Below, piece by piece: positions 25,810 to 38,534 of a stretch of DNA of 64,000 nt. The position numbers and the translations under genes are program-made. The first letter of the stretch is position 1; each line of letters starts with the position of its first letter. Below the pieces are notes generated by a model. The model saw only the letters and a program-made list of their open reading frames with translations. It was not told the origin of the DNA and did no database searches. Source of the DNA: Curtobacterium sp. MCLR17_007 (GTDB lineage: Bacteria > Actinomycetota > Actinomycetes > Actinomycetales > Microbacteriaceae); assembly GCF_003234655.2 (NCBI RefSeq), contig NZ_CP126271.1, positions 1,426,001 to 1,490,000 of the forward strand, written 5' to 3'.

Positions 25810-26976
25810 GTGACCACGAACCACAACTACCTCGCCGTGATCAAGGTCGTCGGTGTCGGCGGCGGCGGCGTCAACGCCGTCAACCGCATGATCGAGCTGG
25901 GCCTCCGAGGGGTCGAGTTCATCGCGATCAACACCGACGCCCAGGCACTCCTGCTCAGTGACGCCGACGTCAAGCTCGACGTGGGCCGCGAGATCACCCG
26001 CGGCCTCGGCGCCGGCGCTGACCCCGAGGTCGGCCGTCGTGCCGCCGAGGACCACGCCGAGGAGATCGAAGAAGCCCTCGCCGGTGCCGACATGGTCTTC
26101 GTCACGGCCGGTGAAGGCGGTGGGACCGGCACGGGTGGTGCTCCCGTCGTGGCCCGCATCGCGAAGTCCATCGGCGCGCTCACCATCGGTGTGGTCACGA
26201 AGCCGTTCAGCTTCGAGGGCAAGCGTCGTCAGTCCCAGGCCGAGAACGGCGTCGCCGGGCTCAAGGACGAGGTCGACACGCTCATCGTCGTGCCGAACGA
26301 CCGCCTGCTCGAGATCTCCGACCGCGGCATCTCGATGGTCGAGGCCTTCGCGACCGCCGACCAGGTCCTGCTGGCCGGCGTCCAGGGCATCACCGACCTG
26401 ATCACGACCCCGGGTCTGATCAACCTCGACTTCGCCGACGTCAAGAGCGTCATGCAGGGTGCGGGTTCCGCGCTCATGGGCATCGGGTCTTCGCGCGGGG
26501 CCGACCGGGCCATCAAGGCCGCGGAGCTCGCCGTCGCGTCGCCGCTGCTCGAGGCGTCGATCGACGGCGCGCACGGTGTGCTCCTCTCCATCCAGGGTGG
26601 TTCGAACCTCGGCATCTTCGAGATCAACGACGCGGCCCGCCTGGTGCAGGAGGCCGTCCACCCCGAGGCGAACATCATCTTCGGTGCGGTCATCGACGAC
26701 ACGCTCGGCGACGAGGTGCGCGTCACGGTCATCGCGGCCGGCTTCGACGGCGGCGAGCCGTCGTCCCAGGTCAAGGAGCGTCGCGCCAGCTGGGTCGACG
26801 CGGAGTCCAACGCGACCGCTCCGGTGGCCGGTGGCGGCTCGACCGCGATCGAGGACTCGACGACCTCGACCCGCTCGTGGGCGTCCTCCGACCACGAGCC
26901 GCCGACGCAGCGCGCCGCGGACCCGGCCTTCGACGGCGACGACGACGAGCTCGACGTCCCCGACTTCCTGAAGTGA
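25810..26976 (+). CDS. ftsZ: Cell division GTPase FtsZ
   Basis: Tubulin homologue that polymerises into the cytokinetic ring. The 388-residue product has the nucleotide-binding [15 protein letters not shown], the tubulin signature [13 protein letters not shown], the T7-loop region [15 protein letters not shown], and a C-terminal conserved peptide [11 protein letters not shown] that should bind SepF and FtsW-type partners. The linker between core and tail is Ser/Thr/Ala-rich. The start is GTG at 25810 ([15 protein letters not shown]) with GGAGG ten bases upstream; the long open frame upstream is intergenic sequence. No ftsA is present, as is normal for actinobacteria. Confidence 0.97.
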   Translation: MTTNHNYLAVIKVVGVGGGGVNAVNRMIELGLRGVEFIAINTDAQALLLSDADVKLDVGREITRGLGAGADPEVGRRAAEDHAEEIEEALAGADMVFVTAGEGGGTGTGGAPVVARIAKSIGALTIGVVTKPFSFEGKRRQSQAENGVAGLKDEVDTLIVVPNDRLLEISDRGISMVEAFATADQVLLAGVQGITDLITTPGLINLDFADVKSVMQGAGSALMGIGSSRGADRAIKAAELAVASPLLEASIDGAHGVLLSIQGGSNLGIFEINDAARLVQEAVHPEANIIFGAVIDDTLGDEVRVTVIAAGFDGGEPSSQVKERRASWVDAESNATAPVAGGGSTAIEDSTTSTRSWASSDHEPPTQRAADPAFDGDDDELDVPDFLK

Positions 26977-26983
26977 CCCCGGC

Positions 26984-27682
26984 GTGACGGACGGCTCCCC
27001 GAGCCTCCAGGACCGGCTGTCCTCGGTCCGCGACGGCATCGCCGACGCGGCCAGGGCAGCCGGTCGTGCGTCCGACGAGCTGACGCTGATCGTGGTGACG
27101 AAGTACCACCCGGCGTCGCTCGTCCGCGAGCTCGCGGCCCTCGGCGTCACCGACGTGGGGGAGAACCGCCACCAGGAGGCCCAGGCCAAGGCAACCGAGC
27201 TCGCGGACCTCGGGCTGACGTGGCACTTCGTCGGCCAGCTGCAGTCGAAGAAGGCCCGACAGGTCCGCCGGTACGCCCACGTCGTGCAGTCACTCGACCG
27301 CGACTCCGTGGTCGACGCCTTCGCCCCGACCGAGTCCGAACCGGACCCACCCGTGATCGACGGCTTCGTCCAGGTGAACCTGACCGACGACCCCGACCGG
27401 GGTGGCGTGCAGCCGGACGACGTCGAGGCGATGGTCGAGCGCGTCCTGCGCACCGGCACGATCGCACTGCGCGGCGTCATGGCCGTCGCACCGCTCGACG
27501 AGGACCCACGCCGGGCCTTCGCCCGGCTGCGCGGCATCTCCGAGCGCGTGCGGCGGATCGCACCCGGTGCGACCGACATCTCGGCCGGGATGAGCAACGA
27601 CCACGCCGAAGCCATCGCCGAGGGCGCGACACACCTGCGGATCGGAACGGCAATCACGGGAAAGCGGCCGAGCGCGCCCTAG
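26984..27682 (+). CDS. yggS: YggS family PLP-binding homeostasis protein
   Basis: Pyridoxal 5'-phosphate-binding protein thought to buffer PLP and keep amino/keto acid balance. The 232-residue product has the PLP-binding lysine in LIVVTKYHP, the [11 protein letters not shown] segment, [14 protein letters not shown] and the C-terminal [19 protein letters not shown]. It starts seven bases after ftsZ, so it is in the same transcript. In many actinobacteria a laccase-domain gene (yfiH) lies between ftsZ and yggS; none is found here. The TAG stop forms part of the likely sepF -10. Confidence 0.94.
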   Translation: MTDGSPSLQDRLSSVRDGIADAARAAGRASDELTLIVVTKYHPASLVRELAALGVTDVGENRHQEAQAKATELADLGLTWHFVGQLQSKKARQVRRYAHVVQSLDRDSVVDAFAPTESEPDPPVIDGFVQVNLTDDPDRGGVQPDDVEAMVERVLRTGTIALRGVMAVAPLDEDPRRAFARLRGISERVRRIAPGATDISAGMSNDHAEAIAEGATHLRIGTAITGKRPSAP

Positions 27683-27685
27683 CCT
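27680..27685 (+). promoter_or_regulatory. Candidate -10 of a sepF promoter overlapping the yggS stop
   Basis: TAGCCT begins with the TAG stop of yggS, 44 bp before the sepF ATG. It would allow sepF expression apart from ftsZ. Confidence 0.35.
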
Positions 27686-27728
27686 CATGGCAGGGCATCC
27701 ACGAGCACGCACACCCCTGGAGGGAACC

Positions 27729-28298
27729 ATGGCCGGTCCGTTGAAGAAGACGATGGTCTACCTCGGCCTCGCCGACGAGGAACTCGAGTACGAGGACGAG
27801 CAGCAGCCGACGCAGCACCAGCAGCGCGCGCAGCCGCAGACCCCCGCACCCGCGGCATCGCAGCACGAGGCACCGGCGGCAGCGCCCGCGGCAGCCCCCG
27901 CCGCGGCCCCCGTCGAGACGAAGGCCCCGCACACCCAGCACCAGCGCGGCGCACAGGTCACCCCGCTCCGCCGCTCGCACACGACCGCACAGAAGGCGAC
28001 CCCGGTCCAGGAAATGAACGAGATCCTCACCGTCCACCCGCGCGAGTACAAGGACGCCCAGTCCATCGCCGAGAGCTTCCGCGACGGGATCCCCGTCATC
28101 ATCAACCTCTCGCAGATGACCGAGTCGGACGCGCGGCGCATGATCGACTTCGCGAGCGGCCTGTCGCTCGGGCTGTACGGGAAGATCGAGCGCGTCACGA
28201 ACAAGGTCTTCCTGCTCTCCCCGGCCCACGTCGCAGTGAGCGGTGAGGCGCCCGAGGTAGAGTCCGACATCGAGGCGTCCTTCTTCGCCCAGTCCTGA
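27729..28298 (+). CDS. sepF: Cell division protein SepF
   Basis: Membrane anchor for FtsZ, replacing FtsA in actinobacteria. The 189-residue protein has an N-terminal amphipathic segment ([18 protein letters not shown]), a Gln/Ala/Pro-rich disordered linker of about 65 residues, and the SepF core ([47 protein letters not shown]). ATG at 27729 is chosen for its GGAGGG just upstream; the longer frame from 27687 lacks similarity. Its place between yggS and yggT is the standard actinobacterial order. Confidence 0.95.
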   Translation: MAGPLKKTMVYLGLADEELEYEDEQQPTQHQQRAQPQTPAPAASQHEAPAAAPAAAPAAAPVETKAPHTQHQRGAQVTPLRRSHTTAQKATPVQEMNEILTVHPREYKDAQSIAESFRDGIPVIINLSQMTESDARRMIDFASGLSLGLYGKIERVTNKVFLLSPAHVAVSGEAPEVESDIEASFFAQS

Positions 28299-28310
28299 GT
28301 CGTCGCGTCC

Positions 28311-28329
28311 CGGGGTCTCCCTGACCCCG
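28311..28329 (+). terminator. Possible terminator or attenuator after sepF
   Basis: CGGGGTC and GACCCCG form a 7-bp stem with loop TCCCT, 13 bases after the sepF stop. No T-run follows. It may reduce readthrough into yggT. Confidence 0.35.
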
Positions 28330-28405
28330 AGGCGCCGCCCAGGCCCACCCGCCCTGTGTCCGGCGCTCCAGCAGTGCCGTGCACCCGAGACGAGCGAGCC
28401 GAACC

Positions 28406-28702
28406 GTGTCCGTGATCTTCACGCTCCTGTACTTCCTGCTCCTGCTGTACTTCTTCGTGCTCTGGGGGCGGTTCGCACTGGACATGGTGCAGTCCTTCAA
28501 CCGCTCGTGGCGCCCCCGCGGCGGCATGCTCGTCGTCGCAGAGGTGGTCTACACGACCACCGACCCGCCGATCCGCACCGTCCGTCGTGTGCTCCCGCCG
28601 CTGCGCATGGGCGCGGTGGCCCTCGACTTCGGGTGGTCCATCGTGATGCTCGTCACGATCATCCTGATGAGCATCGTCCGGGTCATCTCGGTCACGGTCT
28701 GA
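28406..28702 (+). CDS. YggT family membrane protein
   Basis: Small membrane protein (98 residues) with two hydrophobic helices, one at the N-terminus (FTLLYFLLLLYFFVLWG) and one near the C-terminus (IVMLVTIILMSIVRVISV), separated by a conserved loop with DPPIRTVRRVLPPLRMG. YggT proteins of this type are found next to sepF and divIVA; some link them to envelope or division functions, but no biochemical role is established. I chose GTG at 28406; no good Shine-Dalgarno is visible, so the exact start is uncertain. Confidence 0.85.
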   Translation: MSVIFTLLYFLLLLYFFVLWGRFALDMVQSFNRSWRPRGGMLVVAEVVYTTTDPPIRTVRRVLPPLRMGAVALDFGWSIVMLVTIILMSIVRVISVTV

Positions 28703-28840
28703 CCACCAGCCCCACGCATCGACTGGCCGCGACACGCGCCACGCCCAGTCGGTGATCACGGTTCCGGTCCAGCGTCGGTGTACGGTGGTCGGGATCGATG
28801 CCCGCGCATGTGGGCATCCGCACCGTGAGTTCGCGCCTGG

Positions 28841-28846
28841 TACATT
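28841..28846 (+). promoter_or_regulatory. Candidate -10 of divIVA
   Basis: TACATT, 59 bp upstream of the divIVA ATG; a second TACGGT lies at 28781-28786. No good -35 was found for either. Confidence 0.4.
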
Positions 28847-28899
28847 CGGGCGCACCGTTTCGGTTCCACACGTTCAGCAGTTCTATTGAGGTGACGGCA

Positions 28900-29592
28900 A
28901 TGGCTTTGACGCCGGAAGACGTAGTCAACAAGCGGTTCCAGCCGACCAAGTTCCGCGAGGGCTACGACCAGGACGAGGTCGATGACTTCCTGGACGAGGT
29001 CGTCGTGGAGCTGCGCCGTCTGACCGCAGAGAACGAGGAGCTCCGGCAGCGCCTGCAGGCCGCCGAGTCGGCGCCCAAGCCGGCCGCTGCCGCCGAAGAG
29101 GCTCCTGCCCCCGCTCCGACCCCCGAGCCCGAGCCGGCCCCCGTCGCCGCCGCTCCGGAGCCCGCGCCGGTCGCCGCCGCCGCGCCGACCACCACGGTCA
29201 ACCCGGACGACGACACCGAGGGCACCACGAACCTCCTGACGCTCGCGCGCCGTCTCCACGAGGAGCACGTCCGCGAAGGCGTCGAGAAGCGCGACGCGCT
29301 CATCGCCGAGGGTCAGGCCCAGGCCGCTCGACTGGTCTCCGAGGCCGAGGCGAAGCAGCGCCAGATCATCGCCGACACCGAGAACACCAACCGCCAGCGC
29401 GTGCAGGTGCTCGAGGGCGAGCAGCGCCAGCTCGAGGGCAAGATCGACGAGCTCCGCACCTTCGAGCGCGACTACCGTGCGCAGCTCAAGAGCTACATCC
29501 AGGGCCAGCTGAGCGAGCTCGACGCATCGTCGGGCACCGAGCAGTCGGGCCTCACCCCCGCGCCGGCATCGGCGCAGGGCTTCGGCAACTGA
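28900..29592 (+). CDS. divIVA: DivIVA/Wag31 polar growth protein
   Basis: Coiled-coil protein that marks negatively curved membrane at the poles and directs polar cell-wall growth. The 230-residue product has the N-terminal membrane-binding domain (LTPEDVVNKRFQPTKFREGY, DQDEVDDFLDEVVVELRRL), a Pro/Ala/Glu linker of about 55 residues, and a long C-terminal coiled coil (LHEEHVREGVEKRDALIAEG onwards). ATG at 28900 follows GAGGTGA with five bases of spacing, an excellent Shine-Dalgarno. In mycobacteria the homologue is a kinase substrate; the Thr-rich end of the linker (PTTTVNPDDDTEGTT) is a plausible site, by inference only. Confidence 0.95.
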   Translation: MALTPEDVVNKRFQPTKFREGYDQDEVDDFLDEVVVELRRLTAENEELRQRLQAAESAPKPAAAAEEAPAPAPTPEPEPAPVAAAPEPAPVAAAAPTTTVNPDDDTEGTTNLLTLARRLHEEHVREGVEKRDALIAEGQAQAARLVSEAEAKQRQIIADTENTNRQRVQVLEGEQRQLEGKIDELRTFERDYRAQLKSYIQGQLSELDASSGTEQSGLTPAPASAQGFGN

Positions 29593-29594
29593 CG

Positions 29595-30260
29595 TTGTCC
29601 CAGCAGCAAGACCAACGAGCGAAGGTCAGTGTCCGCGCGATCGCGGCACTGGCCTTCGCCGCTGTCGTCGTGGTGGCGATCGACCAGGTCGCGAAGGCCA
29701 TGGTCGTCGCGAACCTGCCGTACGGACAGGTCGTCCCGGTCCTCGGCGGCGCGCTGCAGTTCCTCTACGTGCGGAACCCCGGCGCCGCGTTCTCGTTCGC
29801 GGTGAACATGACGTGGGTGTTCTCGATCGTGTCGGCCGCGGTCGTCGTGGCGATCATCGTCTTCGCGCGGCGCATCCGGTCCATGTGGTGGGCGATCGTG
29901 CTCGGCATGCTGCTCGGGGGAGCGCTCGGCAACCTGCTCGACCGGCTGTTCCGTGAACCCGGCTTCGGCCGCGGACACGTCGTCGACTTCATCTCGACAC
30001 CGTGGATGATGCCGGCGATCTACAACGTCGCCGACTCCTTCATCTGCATCAGCATGGTGGTCTTCGTCCTCCTGGTCGTCCTCGGGGTCAACCTCGACGG
30101 CACCAGGACGGTCTCGACGAAACGCGCAGGTACGGACGGCCAGGAGGCCCCGGCCGGGTCCGCGACGGACGCTGCAGTGACCCCGCCGGTCGCGTCCACC
30201 GACGCGGCGGAGCCGAACCGGTCCTCCCGGCCCGACCAGCTCGGCCACGACGCGACGTGA
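29595..30260 (+). CDS. lspA: Lipoprotein signal peptidase LspA
   Basis: Membrane aspartyl protease (SPase II) that cuts lipoprotein signal peptides before the lipid-modified Cys. The 221-residue protein has four transmembrane segments and the catalytic region: [20 protein letters not shown] (first Asp) and YNVADSFIC (second Asp). The C-terminal 45 residues form a Thr/Ala/Pro/Asp-rich tail. A TTG at 29595, three bases after the divIVA stop, is the best start, although no Shine-Dalgarno is present; coupling to divIVA translation is likely. It would process lipoproteins such as CtaC and the OpuC-type binding protein in this window. Confidence 0.93.
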   Translation: MSQQQDQRAKVSVRAIAALAFAAVVVVAIDQVAKAMVVANLPYGQVVPVLGGALQFLYVRNPGAAFSFAVNMTWVFSIVSAAVVVAIIVFARRIRSMWWAIVLGMLLGGALGNLLDRLFREPGFGRGHVVDFISTPWMMPAIYNVADSFICISMVVFVLLVVLGVNLDGTRTVSTKRAGTDGQEAPAGSATDAAVTPPVASTDAAEPNRSSRPDQLGHDAT

Positions 30261-31186
30261 GCGAGCAGCGTCAGCTCCCCGTCCCGGACGGGCTCGCCGG
30301 TGAGCGCGTCGACGCGGCCATCGCGAAGCTCCTCGGCTTCAGCCGCTCCTTCGCCGCCGAGGTCGTGACGGCCGGTGGTGTCCGCGTCGACGGCGTGGTC
30401 GTCGACAAGTCCGATCGGCTGCAGGCCGACTCGTGGCTCGAGGTCGAGTGGACCCCGAAGGAAGCCCCGCGCATCGTGCCGGCCGTCGTCCCCGGGATGA
30501 CCATCGTGCACGACGACGACGACATCGTCGTGGTCGACAAGCCCGTGGGGGTCGCCGCGCACCCGTCGCCCGGGTGGGACGGTCCGACCGTGCCCGGCGG
30601 CCTCGCGGCCGCGGGGTTCACGATCGCGACCTCCGGAGCCGCCGAACGCGCGGGGATCGTGCACCGGCTCGACGTCGGCACCTCGGGGCTGATGGTCGTC
30701 GCGAAGTCCGAGCTGGCCTACACGAGCCTGAAGCGGGCGTTCAAGGAGCGCACCGTCGACAAGGTGTACCACGCGCTCGCGCAGGGGCACCCGGACCCGA
30801 CCACGGGCACGATCGACGCACCCATCGGGCGGCATCCGTCGAGCGACTGGAAGTTCGCGGTCACCTCGGACGGCAAGCCGAGCGTCACGCACTACGCCAC
30901 GCTCGAGGCCTTCCGGTCGGCGACGCTGCTCGAGGTGCACCTGGAGACCGGTCGGACGCACCAGATCCGCGTGCACATGGCGGCGACTCGGCACCCGCTC
31001 GTCGGGGACACGACGTACGGGGCCGACCCCGTGCTGGCCGCCGAGCTCGGGCTGACGCGGCAGTGGCTCGACGCGGTCCGGCTCGGGTTCGCGCACCCGC
31101 GCACCGGCGACTGGGTGGAGTTCCAGGCGTCGTACCCGGAGGACCTGCGGCTGGCGCTCGAGCGCATCCGGAGCGCGTCGGTCTGA
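30257..31186 (+). CDS. rluD: RluA/RluD family 23S rRNA pseudouridine synthase
   Basis: Converts specific uridines in large-subunit rRNA to pseudouridine. The 309-residue protein has an N-terminal S4-like RNA-binding domain ([20 protein letters not shown]), the catalytic motif [12 protein letters not shown] with the nucleophilic Asp, and the C-terminal [13 protein letters not shown]. The GTG overlaps the lspA stop (GTGA), and lspA-rluD pairing is widespread. RluD-like is the most probable subgroup, but the modified positions cannot be told from sequence alone. Confidence 0.93.
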   Translation: MSEQRQLPVPDGLAGERVDAAIAKLLGFSRSFAAEVVTAGGVRVDGVVVDKSDRLQADSWLEVEWTPKEAPRIVPAVVPGMTIVHDDDDIVVVDKPVGVAAHPSPGWDGPTVPGGLAAAGFTIATSGAAERAGIVHRLDVGTSGLMVVAKSELAYTSLKRAFKERTVDKVYHALAQGHPDPTTGTIDAPIGRHPSSDWKFAVTSDGKPSVTHYATLEAFRSATLLEVHLETGRTHQIRVHMAATRHPLVGDTTYGADPVLAAELGLTRQWLDAVRLGFAHPRTGDWVEFQASYPEDLRLALERIRSASV

Positions 31187-31234
31187 CACGCGGGCGGTTC
31201 CCTCGACACGCCCATGGGTGTCGTCGGCCGCGGT

Positions 31235-31240
31235 TAGGCT
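31235..31240 (+). promoter_or_regulatory. Candidate -10 of dnaE
   Basis: TAGGCT, 40 bp upstream of the dnaE GTG, following a weak hairpin (31204-31223) after rluD. Confidence 0.4.
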
Positions 31241-31279
31241 GTCTGCGTCCCACACGCAGTTCGTTCGACCGGAGGCCCC

Positions 31280-34813
<3,534 letters not shown>

Positions 34814-34819
34814 CACCGG

Positions 34820-35638
34820 ATGACCGAGCACGCGGCACCGCGCCCCTCGGACGCGGTGCTGCGTGCGTTCGGCGTGGCGGGCGTCCCGCTCGAACGGCTG
34901 CCCGGCGGGCAGGGACAGACGTGGCGTGCGGGCCAGGTCGTGTTCCGTCCGCACGGCGACGCCCTGGAGGCCCGGTGGCGGTCCGACACGCTCGCCCGCC
35001 TCGAGCACACGGCCGTGTTCCGCACGCCGCGTCCGGTCGCCGCGACGGGCGGCGGCTGGCTCGTCGACGGCTGGGAGGCGTGGGAGTGGCTGCCGGGCGC
35101 GACCGACCCCACACGAGTGGACGACGTGATCGCCGCCGGTGCCGCGTTCCACCGGGCACTGGTAGGACTGCCCCGTCCCGGCTTCCTCGACGACGTCGGC
35201 GGTCCGTGGGCCGAGGCCGACCGGCTGGTGTGGGACGGTCTGCTGCCGGCCGACCCGACGCTCGACCGTCTGGCGCGGTCGTTCCGTCCCGTCGTGTCAC
35301 CGTCGCAGCTCATCCACGGGGACCTGCTCGGCAACGTGCTCTTCGCCCGTGGGCAGCCACCCGCCGTCTTCGACTGGGCACCGTACTGGCGCCCGGCGGG
35401 ACTCGGCGCCGCGATCGCGGCGGTCGACGCCGTCTGCTGGCACGGGGTGTCGATCGACCGCCTCGACGCGCTCGGCACGGGTGTCCCCGAGTGGTCGCAG
35501 CTGCTGGTCCGGGCGCTGGCCTTCCGCATCGCCACCCTGCACCTGCTGGGGGCGTGGGACCGCGCCCAGGCCGACCACCACCGGCCGGTCGTCGACGCGC
35601 TCGTGCAGGGTGCCGCCGGTACGCTGGTCGTCTCATGA
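34820..35638 (+). CDS. Phosphotransferase-fold protein of uncharacterised role
   Basis: A 272-residue member of the aminoglycoside phosphotransferase/choline kinase fold, close to the TIGR02569-type actinobacterial proteins. The catalytic loop reads LIHGDLLGNVLF (Brenner HGDxxxxN motif) and a metal-binding Asp follows in AVFDWAPYWRP. The N-lobe is short and Trp/Arg-rich. The substrate is unknown; antibiotic resistance should not be assumed. It begins seven bases after dnaE, and its stop overlaps the tandem ATGATG start of hisD. Confidence 0.8.
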   Translation: MTEHAAPRPSDAVLRAFGVAGVPLERLPGGQGQTWRAGQVVFRPHGDALEARWRSDTLARLEHTAVFRTPRPVAATGGGWLVDGWEAWEWLPGATDPTRVDDVIAAGAAFHRALVGLPRPGFLDDVGGPWAEADRLVWDGLLPADPTLDRLARSFRPVVSPSQLIHGDLLGNVLFARGQPPAVFDWAPYWRPAGLGAAIAAVDAVCWHGVSIDRLDALGTGVPEWSQLLVRALAFRIATLHLLGAWDRAQADHHRPVVDALVQGAAGTLVVS

Positions 35639-36942
35639 TGCAGCGAATCGACCTCCGTGGTGGCCTGCCCGCCCGCGCCGAACTCCTCCGTCTCATGCCG
35701 CGTGCCGTCGGCGACATCGCGGCCGCCGTGGACGCCGCACAGGTCCTGGTCGACGACGTCAGGTCCCGCGGTGCGGAAGCGTTGCGCGACCAGGCCGAGC
35801 GGTTCGACGGGGGAGCACCAGCCGACGTCCGGGTCCCCGCCGCCGAGATCGCCGCGGCCGTGGCGGGCCTGACGCCCGCGCTGCGCGAGGCCCTCGACGA
35901 GGCGATCCGCCGGGTCCGCGCCGCCAGTGCCGCGCAGGTCCCCGCAGCGTCGGTGACCACACTCGCCGACGGCGCCGAGGTGCACCAGCGCTGGCAGCCG
36001 ATGCGCCGCGTCGGCCTGTACGTGCCCGGTGGCAAGGCCGTCTACCCGTCCAGCGTCGTCATGAACGTCGTCGCGGCCCAGGTCGCCGGGGTCCGCTCGA
36101 TCGCCCTGGTGTCCCCGCCGCAGCGCGACCACGGTGGCGCCGTGCACCCGACGATCCTGGCGGCTGCCGGGCTGCTCGGCGTCGACGAGGTCTACGCGAT
36201 GGGCGGTGCCGGCGCGGTCGGCGCACTGGCCTACGGCGTGTCGGCGATCGGTCTCGAGCCCGTCGACCTGGTCACCGGCCCGGGCAACAACTACGTCGCC
36301 GCGGCGAAGCGCCTGGTGCGCGGCGTGGTGGGCATCGACTCCGAGGCCGGTGCCACCGAGATCCTCGTGATCGCGGACGACACCGCCGACGCGGGGTTCG
36401 TGGCCGCCGACCTCATCAGCCAGGCCGAGCACGACGAACAGGCCGGCAGCGTCCTCGTGACGACGTCCGCGGCGTTCGCCGACGCGGTCGAGGCTGCCAT
36501 CCCGCAGCGCACGGCCGTGCTGGGGACGGCCACGCGCCTCCAGACCGCACTCGACGGTCCGCAGTCCGCCGTCGTGCTCGTGGACTCGCTCGCCGATGCG
36601 GCCACCGTGAGCAACGCGTACGGACCCGAGCACCTCGAGATCCAGACCGCCGACGACGACGCCGTGCTCGCCGACATCGACGCGGCCGGTGCGGTGTTCG
36701 TCGGCCCGAGCACGCCGGTCAGCCTGGGCGACTACCTGGCGGGCTCGAACCACGTGCTGCCCACCGGTGGCCAGGCCCGCTTCGGGTCGGGGCTGTCCGC
36801 GTCGACGTTCCTGCGCCCGCAGCAGGTCGTCCGCTACACCGGTGCGGCCCTCGCCGAGGTCGCGCCGCACATCGTCGCCCTCGCGACCGAGGAGCAGCTG
36901 CCCGCGCACGCGGCAGCCGTGACGGAGCGCGTGAACCGATAG
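35635..36942 (+). CDS. hisD: Histidinol dehydrogenase
   Basis: Zn-dependent NAD enzyme doing the last two oxidations from L-histidinol to L-histidine. The 435-residue product has YVPGGKAVYPSSVVMNV, TGPGNNYVAAAKRLV, the zinc-ligand region ISQAEHDEQAGS, YGPEHLE and SNHVLPTGGQARFGSGLS. Two ATG codons (35635, 35638) are both possible starts. TACGCT (35620-35625) upstream could be a nearly leaderless promoter. No other his genes are here, so hisD is separated from the usual hisBCD block in this window. Confidence 0.95.
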   Translation: MMQRIDLRGGLPARAELLRLMPRAVGDIAAAVDAAQVLVDDVRSRGAEALRDQAERFDGGAPADVRVPAAEIAAAVAGLTPALREALDEAIRRVRAASAAQVPAASVTTLADGAEVHQRWQPMRRVGLYVPGGKAVYPSSVVMNVVAAQVAGVRSIALVSPPQRDHGGAVHPTILAAAGLLGVDEVYAMGGAGAVGALAYGVSAIGLEPVDLVTGPGNNYVAAAKRLVRGVVGIDSEAGATEILVIADDTADAGFVAADLISQAEHDEQAGSVLVTTSAAFADAVEAAIPQRTAVLGTATRLQTALDGPQSAVVLVDSLADAATVSNAYGPEHLEIQTADDDAVLADIDAAGAVFVGPSTPVSLGDYLAGSNHVLPTGGQARFGSGLSASTFLRPQQVVRYTGAALAEVAPHIVALATEEQLPAHAAAVTERVNR

Positions 36943-36945
36943 CCT
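36940..36945 (+). promoter_or_regulatory. Candidate -10 of an nrdR promoter overlapping the hisD stop
   Basis: TAGCCT starts with the hisD TAG stop and ends nine bases before the nrdR ATG. A GGGGGAG ribosome site lies between them. Confidence 0.35.
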
Positions 36946-36954
36946 GGGGGAGAC

Positions 36955-37452
36955 ATGTTCTGCCCCTTCTGCCGCCACCCGGACTCCCGCGTCGTCGACT
37001 CCCGCACCAGCGACGACGGCACGTCGATCCGCCGCCGCCGCCAGTGCCCGAACTGCGGGCGACGGTTCTCGACGACCGAGACCGCCTCGCTCAACGTCGT
37101 CAAGCGCAACGGGGTGCTCGAGCCGTTCTCGCGCGAGAAGATCATCTCCGGCGTGCGCAAGGCGTGCCAGGGGCGTCCGGTGACCGACTCGGACCTGGCC
37201 GTCCTGGCGCAGCGCGTCGAGGAGATCGTGCGGTCGTCGGGCGCCAGTCAGATCGAGGCGAACGACATCGGCCTGGCCATCCTCGACCCGCTGCGCGAAC
37301 TCGACGAGGTCGCGTACCTGCGCTACGCCAGCGTCTACCAGGCGTTCGACTCGCTCGAGGACTTCGAGTCCGCGATCGGTCAGCTGCGCGTCGACCACCA
37401 CGGTGGTGCCACCGGTCACGCGCCGGCCTCGGCCGCCGGGGCCGGCGCGTGA
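36955..37452 (+). CDS. nrdR: Ribonucleotide reductase repressor NrdR
   Basis: ATP/dATP-sensing repressor of ribonucleotide reductase genes. The 165-residue product has the zinc ribbon ([28 protein letters not shown]) and the ATP-cone domain ([20 protein letters not shown]). The last 20 residues are a Gly/Ala tail beyond the normal family end. ATG at 36955 follows GGGGGAG. The pyrD GTG overlaps its stop (GTGA). Its proximity to pyrD links deoxynucleotide and pyrimidine supply. Confidence 0.95.
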   Translation: MFCPFCRHPDSRVVDSRTSDDGTSIRRRRQCPNCGRRFSTTETASLNVVKRNGVLEPFSREKIISGVRKACQGRPVTDSDLAVLAQRVEEIVRSSGASQIEANDIGLAILDPLRELDEVAYLRYASVYQAFDSLEDFESAIGQLRVDHHGGATGHAPASAAGAGA

Positions 37453-38534
37453 GCGGCGTCGGGGAGCGACTCGTCCGGAACGGGTACCGCGTCGTCTTCC
37501 GGTCCGTGTTCGCGAACATGGACCCCGAGCGCGCGCACCACATCGCCTTCGCGGTCATCCGCTGGTTGCCGCGCGTGCCGTTCCTCGCCAGCACGGTCGA
37601 GCGGTACTCCCGACCCGCGGCGGCGGACGGCATCACCACGATGGGCATCCACTTCCCGTCGCGCTTCGGGCTGGCTGCCGGCTTCGACAAGGACGCGCAC
37701 GGCATCGCCGGGCTCGGGTTGCTCGGGTTCGGCCACGTCGAGGTCGGCACGATCACCGCGAAGCCCCAGCCGGGCAACGAGAAGCCCCGCCTGTTCCGGC
37801 TGGTCGGCGACCGGGCGCTCATCAACCGCATGGGCTTCAACAACCGCGGAGCCGCCGCTGCCGCGCGGCGGCTCGAGCGTGCTCGCCGGAACCCGGGACG
37901 GCCCGTCATCGGCGTCAACATCGGCAAGAGCCGGGTCGTCGACGTGGCCGACGCGGTCGAGGACTACCTCGAGTCGACCCGGCTGCTCGCGCCGTTCGCC
38001 GACTACCTCGCGGTCAACGTGAGTTCACCGAACACGCCCGGGCTGCGTGGTCTGCAGGAACTCGACCAGCTCCGCCCGCTGCTGACCGCCGTGCGGGACG
38101 CCGCGGGCAAGACCCCCGTGCTCGTGAAGATCGCGCCTGACCTGAGTGACGCGCAGATCGACGCGATCGCAGGGCTCGCCGTGGACCTCGGTCTCGCGGG
38201 CGTCATCGCGAACAACACGACCATCGCGCGGACCGGGCTGTCGGCATCGGCTGAGTCCGTCGCACAGATCGGGGCTGGTGGGCTTTCCGGAGCGCCGATC
38301 GCCGAACGCTCGCTCGACGTGCTGCGCCGGGTGCGGGCCGTGGTGCCGGCGGACTTCTGCGTGATCGCCGTCGGGGGAGTCACCTCCGAGGCCGACGTGC
38401 AGGCGCGGCTCGATGCGGGGGCCACCCTCGTGCAGGGCTACACCGCGTTCCTCTACGAGGGCCCGACCTGGGCGACCCGCATCAACCGGCTGCGTCGGCG
38501 GCGGTTGCGGCGCGAGGCGCGCGAGTCGCGCTGA
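37449..38534 (+). CDS. pyrD: Dihydroorotate dehydrogenase (quinone), class 2
   Basis: FMN flavoprotein oxidising dihydroorotate to orotate with membrane quinone in pyrimidine synthesis. The 361-residue product has the N-terminal extension of membrane-bound class 2 enzymes ([19 protein letters not shown]), [26 protein letters not shown], and [14 protein letters not shown] with the catalytic Ser. The C-terminus is Arg-rich ([14 protein letters not shown]). GTG overlaps the nrdR stop. The following 815 bp are non-coding repeats. Confidence 0.95.
   Translation: MSGVGERLVRNGYRVVFRSVFANMDPERAHHIAFAVIRWLPRVPFLASTVERYSRPAAADGITTMGIHFPSRFGLAAGFDKDAHGIAGLGLLGFGHVEVGTITAKPQPGNEKPRLFRLVGDRALINRMGFNNRGAAAAARRLERARRNPGRPVIGVNIGKSRVVDVADAVEDYLESTRLLAPFADYLAVNVSSPNTPGLRGLQELDQLRPLLTAVRDAAGKTPVLVKIAPDLSDAQIDAIAGLAVDLGLAGVIANNTTIARTGLSASAESVAQIGAGGLSGAPIAERSLDVLRRVRAVVPADFCVIAVGGVTSEADVQARLDAGATLVQGYTAFLYEGPTWATRINRLRRRRLRREARESR

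Noticed and set aside
34820..35638. Aminoglycoside resistance gene
   Set aside because: The fold is right but the gene is chromosomal, between dnaE and hisD, and belongs to an uncharacterised actinobacterial group; nothing points to resistance.
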